11,443 nucleotides of DNA from Podochytrium sp. JEL0797 (GCA_027596195.1 JADGJG010000879.1:1-11443), one strand, 5' to 3'; shown: positions 1 to 9,578, numbered from the stretch's first letter. Program-made: numbers and translations. Notes: generated by a model from the sequence alone, not told the origin.

Positions 1-98
1 TGGTGTTTTTTTTTTTTTACGACCTTTTGGGGGTTTGCTGCTGCCCTTTCCAAAATTTTTTTTGGGGCCCCCCCCCCCCCCCCCCCCCCCCGACTCAC
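1..98. other. Window edge: partial intron of the CIBAR gene with low-complexity sequence
   Basis: No coding exon is visible here. On the minus strand a good splice donor (GTGAGT) begins at 98, so this stretch should be the start of the next intron of the FAM92/CIBAR gene. It holds a T run (6-18), a second T run followed by GGGG (about 56-67) and a C run (68-91). The quality of sequence next to such runs is uncertain. Confidence 0.6.
68..91. repeat. Poly-C mononucleotide tract (24 C)
   Basis: An uninterrupted run of 24 C is seen directly, preceded by a T run and four G. It falls inside the last visible CIBAR intron, immediately beyond the splice donor. The length should be treated as approximate, because homopolymers of this size are often miscounted. 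Similar G runs occur at 9565-9578 and 11399-11412. Confidence 0.9.
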
Positions 99-1004
99 CA
101 CAACAATTCGCTTAGAATAATCTTGATGTCTTCCCGCTTTTTGACCTGAGAATCAGCGGAAAAGTGTTTAGAAATGAGTAGCTTCTTTAGAATATTCGCA
201 CCTCAAACTTTTCGGTGCTCTGAATCAAGGACTCAGTTGCATGCGTGACTTCTTGAGTTGCACCCGCCAACTGCATTTGTGACTAAATTGATTTCGTCAA
301 TGATTCTGAATGCCTCCATCCAAAACGAAAACAAAAACCTGATTCAATTTCGGTCTGTTGCCCGCGTCCTTGAGAATCACTTTATCGAGTTCTTTTTGCT
401 TGTTGTGTTCTCTACTGACTGCTGAATCGCGATTTCGAAGCTCTTCCTGGGTGTTGTGAATTTGTTTATCAGGTCGTTGTGCATGGAACACAGACGCACA
501 CAAACACCCACCTTCAACTTTTGACACAGAGTTCCATACATTTTCAAAGGATCATGACACATGACTTGCACTCGCGCAATCAATTCCTCTCTCGCGTTTT
601 CCTTTTCTGAGTTTGGAAAGCCACCCGCGCACGCCTTCAGAATACACACACATGAAAGCGAAATGATAAATCATGTTACCCAATAACATGTCGCTAAATT
701 CGTGCAACATGGCGCTGAAACTGGACCCATCTTCCCCGACCGACTCGCCAAACTGTTTCACAAACATACTCTTTTTGATGGTCTTCTTTTTGATGCGTTC
801 CAAGTTGCGAATGTATCCTTCCATCACGTCACGAAGACGGCTGATGTGGTGGTCCGTGTTTTTAACGTAGGAGTGGACATACGCCGATTTTTGGTCGAGT
901 GGCCTGAATAAAGTGGGATTGAGCAATGAGGGTCACGGCTCACGATCGTCGCACCTTGAGCCGTTCAGAACAGGCATGCTCATGCTGTTGAGTATTCCTT
1001 GCAT
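99..1004 (-). CDS. CIBAR: FAM92/CIBAR-family BAR-domain protein (3' end missing)
   Basis: Predicted membrane-curving BAR-domain protein. In animals the family (CIBAR1/2, formerly FAM92A/B) acts at the base of the cilium. Six exons are modelled: 1004-955, 903-680, 606-512, 446-339, 270-202 and 145-99, with introns of 51-73 nt. The phases close exactly and give 197 residues, starting at the ATG at 1004 in a short first exon (MQGILNSMSM). The product is helical and charged. Family hallmarks are DPLKMYGTL at residues 110-118 (compare EPLKTYGT in animal FAM92), then an RNR...REHNKQKELDK stretch, LAGATQEV...STEKFE in exon 5 and KKREDIKIILSE in exon 6, all in family order. The last exon ends in phase 2 at a good donor, so the C-terminus lies beyond the window. 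The UBC13 stop is only 106 bp upstream. The ciliary link fits a flagellated fungus. Family assignment is from remembered similarity and is fairly strong; the cellular role is inferred. Confidence 0.8.
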
Positions 1005-1110
1005 GATGAATTCAGAAAAATGACAATATTTTGTTTTGATTTGTTTTCTTTTTCCCACATCAAATAACATGTTTTTTGCTCAATCCGCTCCACTCGTTCG
1101 AATTCACTCC

Positions 1111-1900
1111 TCAAATGGCGTATTTGAGGGTCCATTCCCTGGCTGTGAGGGAGGAAGGAGAGTTAGAACATTGTTCTTCTCGACACGGATTCACGGCACA
1201 AACCAGTCGCAATCGCAGCAGGCTCGTTGTCCTTCCAGTGCTGAGCAACATCATTGGCCAAAGGGTCGTCTTTTAAAAACCCGTCAGTCAGCAAAATAAA
1301 CAGAGGATACCAGCTTGAGTCACCTGGGTTCGGGGCCGACAGCAACGCCTGGATGGACAGCAGGACAGTGCGGATTTGAAGAGCCGGGGACCACTTGTCT
1401 GTAAGAAACAAAGTTTAACGGGGTGGAAAGCGGGCTGGTCACACGGCGGACCTTTCAAAATATCCAAACAGATGCGTCCAAGCTTGTCGATATTCGGGTG
1501 GTAAATCTTTGTCAGGAAGCGCACTTTGGGGGGAGCCATGGGGTACTCCTCGGGGAGGTACAGCTCGAGTTTGAAGGCACCGCCTGTGGGAGGTGTTTAG
1601 CTGGGTGTATTGTGTGAAGGAACGCACCTTCGTAGGGCGAGGAGCTAGGGCCCGAGATGATGACGTCAAAGTATCTGAGGTTGTCGTCATGCGGAGTGGC
1701 GCTGATGCCTGGCGCGGGGTCTGCGAGGAGGCGTTCGGTTTCCTGATGCGTGCGTTAGTTGGTTAATGGGGTGCTGGGATTCGCTAGGGGATTCGCTAGG
1801 GAGTGCTAGGGAGTGCATTGGCAGACACATGGCCTGTTTTCAGGGCATCTTGGGGGCGGGCGATGGGGCACACCTTGATGATCCGTTTCGGAAGAGACAT
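1111..1900 (-). CDS. UBC13: Ubiquitin-conjugating enzyme E2, UBC13/UBE2N type
   Basis: Cytosolic and nuclear E2 that, with an Mms2/Uev partner, builds Lys63-linked ubiquitin chains, notably in post-replication DNA repair. Six exons: 1900-1874, 1742-1628, 1583-1452, 1398-1324, 1269-1204 and 1142-1111. They encode 148 residues against about 152 in human UBE2N. The N-terminus [15 protein letters not shown] matches the family, the HPN motif is at 76-78, and the catalytic cysteine is Cys86 in [28 protein letters not shown] and [14 protein letters not shown] follow in register, and the protein ends EWTLKYAI. Every splice phase closes. The introns are 131, 44, 53, 54 and 61 nt; the third uses an unusual GTCCGC donor. 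The first intron is the longest and contains a small tandem repeat. The start codon is only 52 bp from the stop of the upstream GT90 gene, so promoter elements must be very compact or lie within that gene's 3' end. No damage to the active site is visible. Confidence 0.96.
1776..1816. repeat. Short tandem repeat in UBC13 intron 1
   Basis: On the plus strand two copies of a 12-bp unit (GGGATTCGCTAG-like) are followed by two 10-bp GAGTGCTAGG-like units. They share a GCTAGGG core, so there are about four irregular copies. They lie inside the 131-nt first intron of UBC13 (1873-1743), the longest intron of that gene. No function is evident. Confidence 0.7.
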
Positions 1901-1952
1901 TGTTTTTTTTCACGATTTTACTTGGTCCGAGAAAGTGAATAAACAAAAGAAA

Positions 1953-3926
1953 TTAATCATCAATGTTGTTGTCCCCCGCTTCAGCCCCAGCCACAACCGC
2001 TGGCTTGATCTCCGGACCCACTGCCTCCACCGCATTTGCTTCACGCGACATTCGCCCGTATTCCAACATCAACAATCCCGAATAGCAGCTCATCTGCTCC
2101 ATCCGATTCCACCTGCTCATCAACTTTCTCGCGTTCGCCGAGATTTGCTGTGCTTTCGCGTCGTTGGCGCGCAACCACCTCAATTGGTCCTCGAGGTCCG
2201 ACAGGTCCATTTTGACGGGGACAAAATGCACGAACGGGATCAGATTCGACATGTACCAGTCGGTGAAGGCGGTGGCGAGGAGAATCACGCTGTTGGTTGT
2301 GAGATAACTTTGGAGACGCGAAGGCCATGTGTTACCACTATCGCTGCTGTTAGCACGAGCATGCCAAAAACGCACGTTTAAAAACGAATACTCACTCAAT
2401 AACGAGCAAATATTTGAACTGCATCGTCGACTCAAAACTCACAAACGATTTGAAGGGATACAACTGTTCCAACTGGTGAGAAAGGTCCGGATCCGTTTGC
2501 ACGAGAAGGCTGAGTCCAATATCGACCGACAGCCAAGACAGGGACACGTCGGTGGGATTGTTATGCAAAGCGGTGGGGGGCTTGTCCTTGCCAGCGTCGA
2601 ACACGTTGTTTGGGTACTTTGAGCGAAACTTCTTCTCCCAATCGAGGAGACGCGTGCGATGGAATTTTTGCCACGGATTGCGATGCGCGTATCTTGCAGA
2701 AAGGGAATCAGATCTCCAGAAGCGAATAAAAAAGCGAGCTCGCTCACCTCCCGCTTGTTGAGGAACCTCGCCAAAACAACACGTCCGCCTTGTCTCGCCA
2801 CGCGACAGTGTCCTTGATGGCTTTTGTGGAATCAATCGCATACTTTCCTGGAATAATGATGTCCATAAAGCATTCGGTTTTGGATTGCGTGAGCAACGGG
2901 ACTTTCTTGTTTTGCGCGACAAAAGTGTCTGGGGCCATCAGGAACTGTGCAGCGATGGGAAGCAATATCAATACTTGTGTGTTCCATTTCCGCGCTCACG
3001 AACAAGACGTATTCCTTACCCCATGAGATTCTCGCAGCGTATTCTCATCGAGTCGATTCTCCCGACTCGGAGTATCAAACTTGTCCCTCATGCACTGACT
3101 CGCTGCAAAAATATCCTCCCAATTCGAATATTCCACGTTGGCCTCCTCCGCCGGAAGCATCTGGGGCTCATCGAAATGACTGATGGCGAACTCGAACGGC
3201 GCATGAGGCAAAATATGCGCGATGGGGTCCAGAATTTCGAACGGGCCCAACGAGAACTTCCAATCCACCATCTCATCATCACGACGACGTCGAGTCGAAA
3301 TGAATCCTCCCAAAACTCTGTCCCAGAGTCCAGTATCGCGTTTCTGGATCGGTTGCGGGCCAAACGTTCCGACTTGCACGTTTTTGACGGATGCGAGGTT
3401 TTGGAATGCGGAGGGAGAGGAGAGGAAAGGATCGAGGTCGCGGTAGATTTGGGCATAATTTTTGATGTCGAGGAGGCATTTGTTGGATTCCTGGTTGTTG
3501 ATTTTTTAGGATACGCGCGTTTTGAGTCCCAACGACACTAAAACTGTTGACGCAGGTAAAATCACATACCGCATATCGAAGCCACTTGTCAAAACCAGGG
3601 GGTGGCAAAAAGGGTTCCATTTCGACCCCCGGCCCGTTTGACATCTCCATCGCGTCGGCCCGGAACGCCGTATATTCGCGCGCCCATTTCTCATTCACAT
3701 TCAGATCCGCATGCAGATGTGTATTGGGGTCTGCCTGCTTTTCGTTGGCGGGAATGACTGGGGAAGTCTTTGGGATGGCCGGGGGGCTATCGTTTTCGGT
3801 CGAAGTGATATCCGGCGGAATCGACAACCACGCGGTGGACGCGATGAAGAGGATGAAAAGACACAAGGAAATGAGAGTGAGCTTGAGGGATGCGGTCGGC
3901 TTGAGGTGCAGCGCTGGTAATCGCAT
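1953..3926 (-). CDS. GT90 (CAP10-like) glycosyltransferase, tandem copy A
   Basis: Predicted type II Golgi membrane glycosyltransferase of family GT90, which includes fungal CAP10 and Cxt1 beta-xylosyltransferases and animal POGLUT enzymes. Five exons: 3926-3570, 3490-3020, 2944-2748, 2692-2396 and 2337-1953, giving 568 residues. The start is the ATG at 3926, giving MRLPALHLK. A hydrophobic signal anchor spans about residues 16-36, followed by a Pro/Ser/Thr-rich stem. The luminal domain begins near PPGFDKWLRYA. It carries the DEPQ motif (226-229; DEPR in many fungal relatives), an HGFLMAP motif across the exon 2/3 join, FWRGSSTSGR (about 333-342), and the CAP10 core with GNTWPSRLQSYLTTNS, then IPFVHFVPVKMDLSDL. 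All introns are GT-AG (79, 75, 55, 58 nt); intron 4 has a CTAAC branch-like site. Compared with copy B it has an Arg/Asp-rich insertion in exon 2 and a different C-terminal tail ending DNNIDD. Donor sugar and acceptor cannot be told from sequence. Confidence 0.88.
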
Positions 3927-4087
3927 TTTGGGGTCAAAAAAATACCCCCCCAATGTCGAATTTATCCCATGCGAAATACTCGTTTTTGAACTTTTTTCGC
4001 CTTGGCATCGTAAATATCGCAGCGTCTTTCGGATTCGCTCCGTGATAGGAAAAGGTATCTTTTTTTTCCGCAGTTTCTCTCCAATTT

Positions 4088-6050
4088 CTAACCAAAAATC
4101 GCCGCAGGGACCCCCGCTTCAGCAGCAACAACTTTTGGCTTGATCCCCGGCCTCACTGCCTCCATCGCATTCGCCTCACGCGACATTCGCCCGTATTCCA
4201 ACATCAACAAACCCGAATAGCAGCTAAGTTGCTCCATCCGATTCCATCCCTTCATCAGCTTTCTCGCGTTCGCCGAGATTTGCTGTGCTTTCGCGTCGTT
4301 GGCGCGCAACCACCTCAATTGGTCCTCGAGGTCCGACAGGTCCATTTTGACCGGGACAAAATGCACGAACGGGATCAGATTCGACATGTACCAGTCGGTG
4401 AAGGCGGTGGCGAGGAGAATCACGCTGTTGGTTGTGAGATAACTTTGGAGTCGTGCAGGCCATGTGTTTCCACTATCACTGCCGTTAGCACGAACAGGAT
4501 AAACGCGCGTTTAAAAACGAATACTCACTCAATAACGAGCAAATATTTGAACTGCAACGTCGACTCAAAACTCACAAACGATTTGAAGGAATACAGCTGC
4601 TGCAACTGCTCAGAAACGTCCGGATCTGTTTGCACGAGATTGCTGAGTCCAATATCGACCGACAGCCAAGACAGGGACACGTCGGTGAGATTGTTGTGTG
4701 AAGCTGTGGGGGGCTTGTCTTTGCCTGCGTCGAACACGTTCTTTGGGTACTTTGAACGAAACTTCTTCTCCCAATCGAGGAGACGCGTGCGATGGAATTT
4801 TTGCCATGGATTGCTGTGCGCGTATCTGCAGAAAGAAAATCAGATCGCCAAAAGCGTATTGAAAAATTGGCTCGCTCACCTCCCGCTTGTCGAGGCACCT
4901 CTCCAAAACAACACGCTCGCCTTGTCTTTCCACGCGACAGTGTCCTTGATGGCATTTGTGGAATCAATCGCATACTTTCCTGGAATCATGATGTCCATGA
5001 AGCATTCCGTTTTGGATTGCGTGAGGAGCGGGGCTTTCTTGTTTTGCACCACAAACGTGTCTGGGGCCATCAAGAACTGACAAAAAGGAAGGGAATATCA
5101 ATACTTCTGTGTTCCATTTCCGCGCTCACGAACAAGACGTATTCCTTACCCCATGAGATTCTCGCAGCGTATTCTCATCCAGTCGATTCTCCAGACTGGG
5201 AGTATCAAACTTGTCCCTCACACACTGGCTCGCGGCAAAAATGTCCTCCCAATTCGAATATTCCATTTTGGACTCCTCCGCCGGAAGCATCTGGGGCTCA
5301 TCGAAATGACTGATGGCGAACTCGAACGGCGCATGAGGCAAAATATGCGCGATGGGGTCCAGAATTTCGAATGAGCCCAACGAGAATTTCCACTCCGCCC
5401 CCACTTCATCACGACGCCGATGAAGTCGTCCCAAAACTCTGTCCCAGAGTCCAGTATCGCGTTTCTGGGTCGGTTGCGGGCCAAACTTTCCGACTTGCAC
5501 GTGTTTGACGGATGCGAGGTTTTGAAATGCAGACGGAGAGGAGAGGAAGGGTTCGAGGTCGCGGTAGATTTGGGCGTAGTTTTTGATGTCGAGGAGGCAT
5601 TTGTTGGATTCCTGGTTGTTGTTGTTTTGCGACAAGTGCGCGTATTGAGTCCCAATTTGTCCCCAAGGTTGGTACCATCAAAACGCATAACCACCCTGAT
5701 CTAAATCAAAAACACGCACATACCGCATATCGAAGCCATTTGTCAAAACCAGGGGGTGGCAAAAAGGGTTCCCTTTCGACCCCCGGTCCGTTTGACATCT
5801 CCATCGCCTCGGCCCGGAACTCCGTATATTCGCGCGCCCATTTCTCATTCGCTTTCAGATCTGCAGCGGGGTCTGTCAGTTTTTTTTTGCCGGGGATGAC
5901 AAAGGAAGTTTTGGGGATGGCCGGAGAACTCGCGTTTTCAGTCTTCGTGATTTCTGGTGGAATCGATAACCACGCGGAGAACCCGATGAAGAGGGCGATT
6001 AGGCACAAGGAAATGAAAGAAAACTTGAGGAACAGCGCAGGGAATCGCAT
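4088..6050 (-). CDS. GT90 (CAP10-like) glycosyltransferase, tandem copy B
   Basis: Paralogue of copy A with the same five-exon plan: 6050-5724, 5611-5150, 5076-4880, 4825-4529 and 4472-4088, giving 555 residues. The chosen start (6050, MRFPALFLK) matches the start of copy A. An in-frame ATG at 6071 would add seven residues (MGFRLQK), and nothing in the sequence decides between them. A signal anchor lies at about residues 9-29, followed by a short stem. The luminal enzyme has DEPQ (213-216), HGFLMAP, WRGASTSGR (321-329) and GNTWPARLQSYL (from about 429). These are the motif order of GT90 enzymes, which transfer xylose or glucose onto glycans or proteins in the secretory pathway. Introns are 112, 73, 54 and 56 nt. 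Intron 1 is longer than in copy A and intron 2 is almost identical over its first part. The C-terminal tail (VPAAIFG) differs from copy A. The gene is transcribed away from the neighbouring chitin synthase. A shared role in wall or surface glycan building is plausible but inferred. Confidence 0.88.
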
Positions 6051-6294
6051 TTTTTGCAGTCGAAAACCCATTGTTCCAAGGAGGTGGTCGCCAGACTCTA
6101 AATTGAACCAAACGAAACTTAGCTTTTCCCAATGTTATTTAAAATTACCACCAAAAGAGAAATGGAAGAAGAGAATTTATTTTGTGTTCCTTGGCGTTTT
6201 TGAACCTTTGTTTTGACAGTCACGCAAAATTCCATCACGATCGACCCGAAAAGGCACAAACAGCAAACAAAACGCCTCCAAATCGCATCATCAG
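6051..6294. promoter_or_regulatory. Shared divergent intergenic region between GT90-B and chitin synthase
   Basis: This gap of 244 bp (223 bp if GT90-B starts at 6071) separates two genes transcribed in opposite directions, so it must hold both 5' UTRs and core promoters. A CCAAT pentamer lies at 6129-6133 on the plus strand, beside an AT-rich TTATTTAAAATT stretch (about 6135-6146). Both are simple motifs that can occur by chance. No other element is convincing, and no transcription start can be placed. Confidence 0.5.
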
Positions 6295-9200
6295 ATGTCA
6301 TCCCAAAATAACCGCGGCGCTTCTTCCTCGTCAAGTTCGCCGACGCCCTCTGGGCGCAGCCGCACACTTGACGACAATGAAAGCGGCATCACGGCAACCT
6401 CATCCGTCCCATCTTCGTATACCGATACGGGTGCCCAGGCGCCAATGCTCCAACACCAGCAGCAGCAGATGCCGTACAACTTCCCTCCACCAATGCCAAC
6501 GCAATACACGCCCTACCAGCCATTGCTCCAACCACAACCGCAGAGTACCACGCCCAGTATTTACAGCAGAACAAGCGGAAGTGCTCTCTACGTATGCTTT
6601 GCTTTTTCATATTGATTTGCGACGACCAAGTGTTCAAACCTGATATTGAGCAGAACCAAGCATATCCGCCACCACCCCAAGGATACCCGAAAATCCCACA
6701 GCAAAACCAACAAAGCTACCCAAACAACCCATTGAGTCCTCCACGCAGATTCGGCACATTCGGTGGGGGCCCTTCGGATCCTCCCCAACAAGCGACCTAT
6801 GAAATGGGCACTCTCGGTCCACTCGACGTATTGCCAGACCGTTACTTTCCAAATGCCACCTTTCTCAGAAAACCCACCAAGTTTGTGAAGCAGGACGTGA
6901 GTTTATGTTTTGATTGTGAGTGTGGTTGTGATATTGAACCCTTTTTTCACTCTGATAGGTTGTGTTGACGGATGGAGAGTTTATTATCGACATTCCCTTG
7001 TCCAACGACTATGTCGGCAACGTGCGTTATTCGTCGGACGAAGAGTTCACGCATCTGAGGTACCGAAAAATGCGGGAGAGAAATTTTTTGAACACTCATC
7101 TATAACTGATCAATCAAAAAATGAAGATACACTGCCGTCACTTCTGAAGCCGACGATTTCCCAGACACTTACAACCTTCGCCAACGCGTCAAGAATCGAA
7201 ACACGAAAATCGCGGTTGTGTGCACCATGTACAACGAGGACGAACAGCTGTTTACGAAAACGATGGCCGCCGTCATGGACAACATTGCGTACTTGTGTTC
7301 ATTCAAGGGAAAGAAGGGCTGGGATTCCAATTCGTGGCAGGATATCACGGTTGTAATTGTTTCTGACGGTATGTGCTTCGAATTGAGATTTTTGAACTTG
7401 GAAGTGGTTGTGATGACGGGCGATTGCTCAGCGATTTCTATCGCTGAACGGCAACCTTCCCTCCCCCCATCCCTCTAAACAAATCAACAACCAGGTGTCA
7501 AACCATGCAACCCCAAAACCCTTGATGTTCTCGGTGCCATGGGATGTTACATGGAAGGTCTCCCGCGCTCCAACGTGAACGGAAAGGACGTGAAGGCGCA
7601 TCTGTTTGAATTTACGACCCAAGTCCGAATCGGAAGGAAACTCGAGCCCAAGTTCACGTCCACCCAGAACGACAAGGTCGTGCCCATGCAGACCATCTTC
7701 TTGTTGAAGGAGAAGAATGCCAAGAAGATCAACAGTCACAGATGGTTCTTCAACGCCGTGTGCAAGGTTTTGGACCCGGAAGTGTGCATCTTGATTGACG
7801 TCGGAACCAAGCCGACCAAGCAGTCTTTCTACCACTTGTATCGAGGTTTGTTGCGCCTTGAATTTGGTGTTGGAGGTGTTGGACTCGGTTGCTGATGTAT
7901 TCTTTCCAAACCTCACCCAGCCTTCGAACGCAACCAGAACGTCGCCGGTGCTTGTGGAGAGATTGCTGCTGAGCTGGGCAAATGGGGAAAGAACCTGCTG
8001 AACCCGCTCGTTGCCGTTCAAAATTTCGAGTACAAAATGTCCAACATTCTCGACAAGCCGCTGGAATCCGTGTTTGGATACATTTCCGTGCTTCCGGGAG
8101 CGTTCTCTGCCTATCGGTACGATGCACTGCAGGGCAAGCCGTTGGAGATGTACTTCAAGGGAGAGAAGTTGCACAGCGACGTGTCGATTGGCAAACCAAA
8201 CGTGTCTGAGAGTAATATGGTGCGTGTTTGTCTTGATTTGTGGCTGGCTCGAGATGGGCTTTTGGACTGACTTCTTGTTTGCAGTACCTCGCCGAGGACC
8301 GTATTCTCTGTTTCGAACTGGTTATGAAGCGCGAGAAGCGTTATGTGTTGAAATACGTCAAGTCTGCCAAGGCCGAAACCGACGTCCCCACCGAGTTCAG
8401 CGACTTGATCAAGCAGCGTCGTCGCTGGTTCAACGGTTCATTCTTTGCATCTCTTTATGCCGTGACCAACTTTGGCCGCATCTTCACTTCCGGCCACTAC
8501 CCGCATCGAAAGCTTGCATTGCTCGTCGAGACGCTTTACAACTCCATCGTGCTGTTCTACTCGTGGTTCCAAATCGGTGCCATCTACCTCTGCTTCTACT
8601 TTATGTTCAACGTTGTTTCGGACGAGGCTCTCCAATTCTGCAGCAACGCGACGCTCGACCAGGACGGCGAGGACCCCTTCTACCCATACGGTGGCGCCGT
8701 GTCTGCAGTGATGCGTGGATTCTACATTGGCGCCTTCATCACGATGGTCGTGGCATCGCTCGGTAACAAGCCGGAAACGATCAAGCCGCTTCTCATCATC
8801 ATTGCCGTCATTTTCGCCATCTGCATGGTGTTTATGCTCATCCTCATCTTCTTCACGATCGTGAACCAAATTCGAAACATTCCCGATAGCGTCAACACGT
8901 TCATGGAAGTGATTCAATACATGCCAACGAACCCCAACTTTATGAACCTCGTCGTCAGTCTATGCGCCACCTACGTCCTCTACATTGTCAGCTCCTGCAT
9001 ATATCTCGACCCTTGGCACAGTATTACGTGTCTGATCCCGTACCTCCTCATGACCCCGAGTTTCGCCAACATGCTGATGGTCTACGCGTTCTGCAACATC
9101 CACGACATTTCATGGGGAACCAAAGGCCAAGAAGCTTCCTCCAACGCACCCGTGGTGCAGAGTTCCAAAAATGACAAGGGAAAGCAAATCGCCACGACCG

Positions 9201-9550
9201 AAGTACCCACCCCAGACTACTCGAACGAGCTCGCCAAGTTGAAGGAAATGAACTTGGAGCGCAAGAACCCGAACCCTGTGAAGGAAGCGCGGACTTCGAG
9301 CAAGTCGAGTGAGGATCATTTCCGGTCGTACCGGACGTATGTGCTCATGTTTTGGTTCTTGAGCAATTTCTTGTTGGTGTATATTCTCACGAATCAGTAC
9401 ATTATGCGGGCCATGACGACGCCGGGGCAGGCGAATCCGTTCTTGGTGTTTTTGTTGTGGAGTGTGGTGGGGTTGACGGGGGTGCGGTTCATTGGAAGTT
9501 TGATATACATTGTGCAGTGGACTTTTGAGAAGGGTGCGGATTTGGTTTGA
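6295..9550 (+). CDS. CHS: Chitin synthase (GT2, fungal class I-III type)
   Basis: Plasma-membrane enzyme that polymerises UDP-GlcNAc into chitin for the cell wall. Seven exons: 6295-6591, 6654-6896, 6959-7059, 7127-7368, 7495-7845, 7921-8219 and 8285-9550, giving 932 residues. The N-terminal 180 residues are Ser-, Pro- and Gln-rich and probably disordered. The chitin synthase N-terminal domain begins around [14 protein letters not shown] and leads to HLRYTAVT. The catalytic domain shows VCTMYNEDE (245-253), a VSDG join across intron 4, [19 protein letters not shown] (about 513-517) and QRRRW (555-559). Several membrane segments follow, then SWGTKG (787-792), a charged linker of about 65 residues, and two final membrane helices. 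The motif set and length suit class I-III (division 1) enzymes; no myosin motor is present. Introns are 62, 62, 67, 126, 75 and 65 nt. Intron 1 is the least certain: the 6592-6653 choice keeps phase 0 and a normal length, but a donor at 6581 with the acceptor at 6630 is also possible. The gene looks intact. Confidence 0.96.
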
Positions 9551-9554
9551 GTTG

Positions 9555-9578
9555 TTTTTTTTTTGGGGGGGGGGGGGG
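9555..9578. repeat. T10-G14 composite homopolymer tract
   Basis: Ten T (9555-9564) are followed directly by fourteen G (9565-9578), starting four bases after the chitin synthase stop codon. This is seen directly, though exact lengths may be unreliable. It should lie in the 3' UTR of the chitin synthase transcript. Confidence 0.9.

Larger units (their letters stand above)
1953..6050 (-). repeat. Tandem duplication of a GT90 glycosyltransferase gene
   Basis: Two direct, head-to-tail copies (1953-3926 and 4088-6050) are separated by 161 bp. Exons 3, 4 and 5 have identical lengths in both (197, 297 and 385 nt), and all four intron positions and phases are shared. Identity is patchy. There is a 99-bp perfect block (3143-3241 against 5273-5371) and a 192-bp block with one mismatch (2124-2315 against 4259-4450). 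The signal-anchor exon and intron 1 have clearly diverged. The 161-bp spacer holds no gene; a minus-strand open frame there lacks an ATG and motifs. Confidence 0.92.

Noticed and set aside
1803..2381. 192-codon plus-strand ORF
   Set aside because: Antisense to UBC13 intron/exon 1 and GT90-A exon 5; the conserved protein signal is on the minus strand.
2885..3541. 218-codon plus-strand ORF
   Set aside because: Antisense shadow of GT90-A exon 2 and adjoining introns; no family features.
3927..4087. Minus-strand open frame in the spacer between the GT90 copies
   Set aside because: It opens without an ATG, has no domain, and has no counterpart upstream of GT90-B.
4229..5080. 283-codon plus-strand ORF
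   Set aside because: It lies antisense to GT90-B exons 3-5 and runs through two of its introns. It has no recognisable motif, and the minus-strand reading has strong GT90 motifs with exact splice phases.
7428..8174. 248-codon minus-strand ORF
   Set aside because: Antisense to chitin synthase exons 5-6 and their introns; the plus-strand protein is unmistakable.
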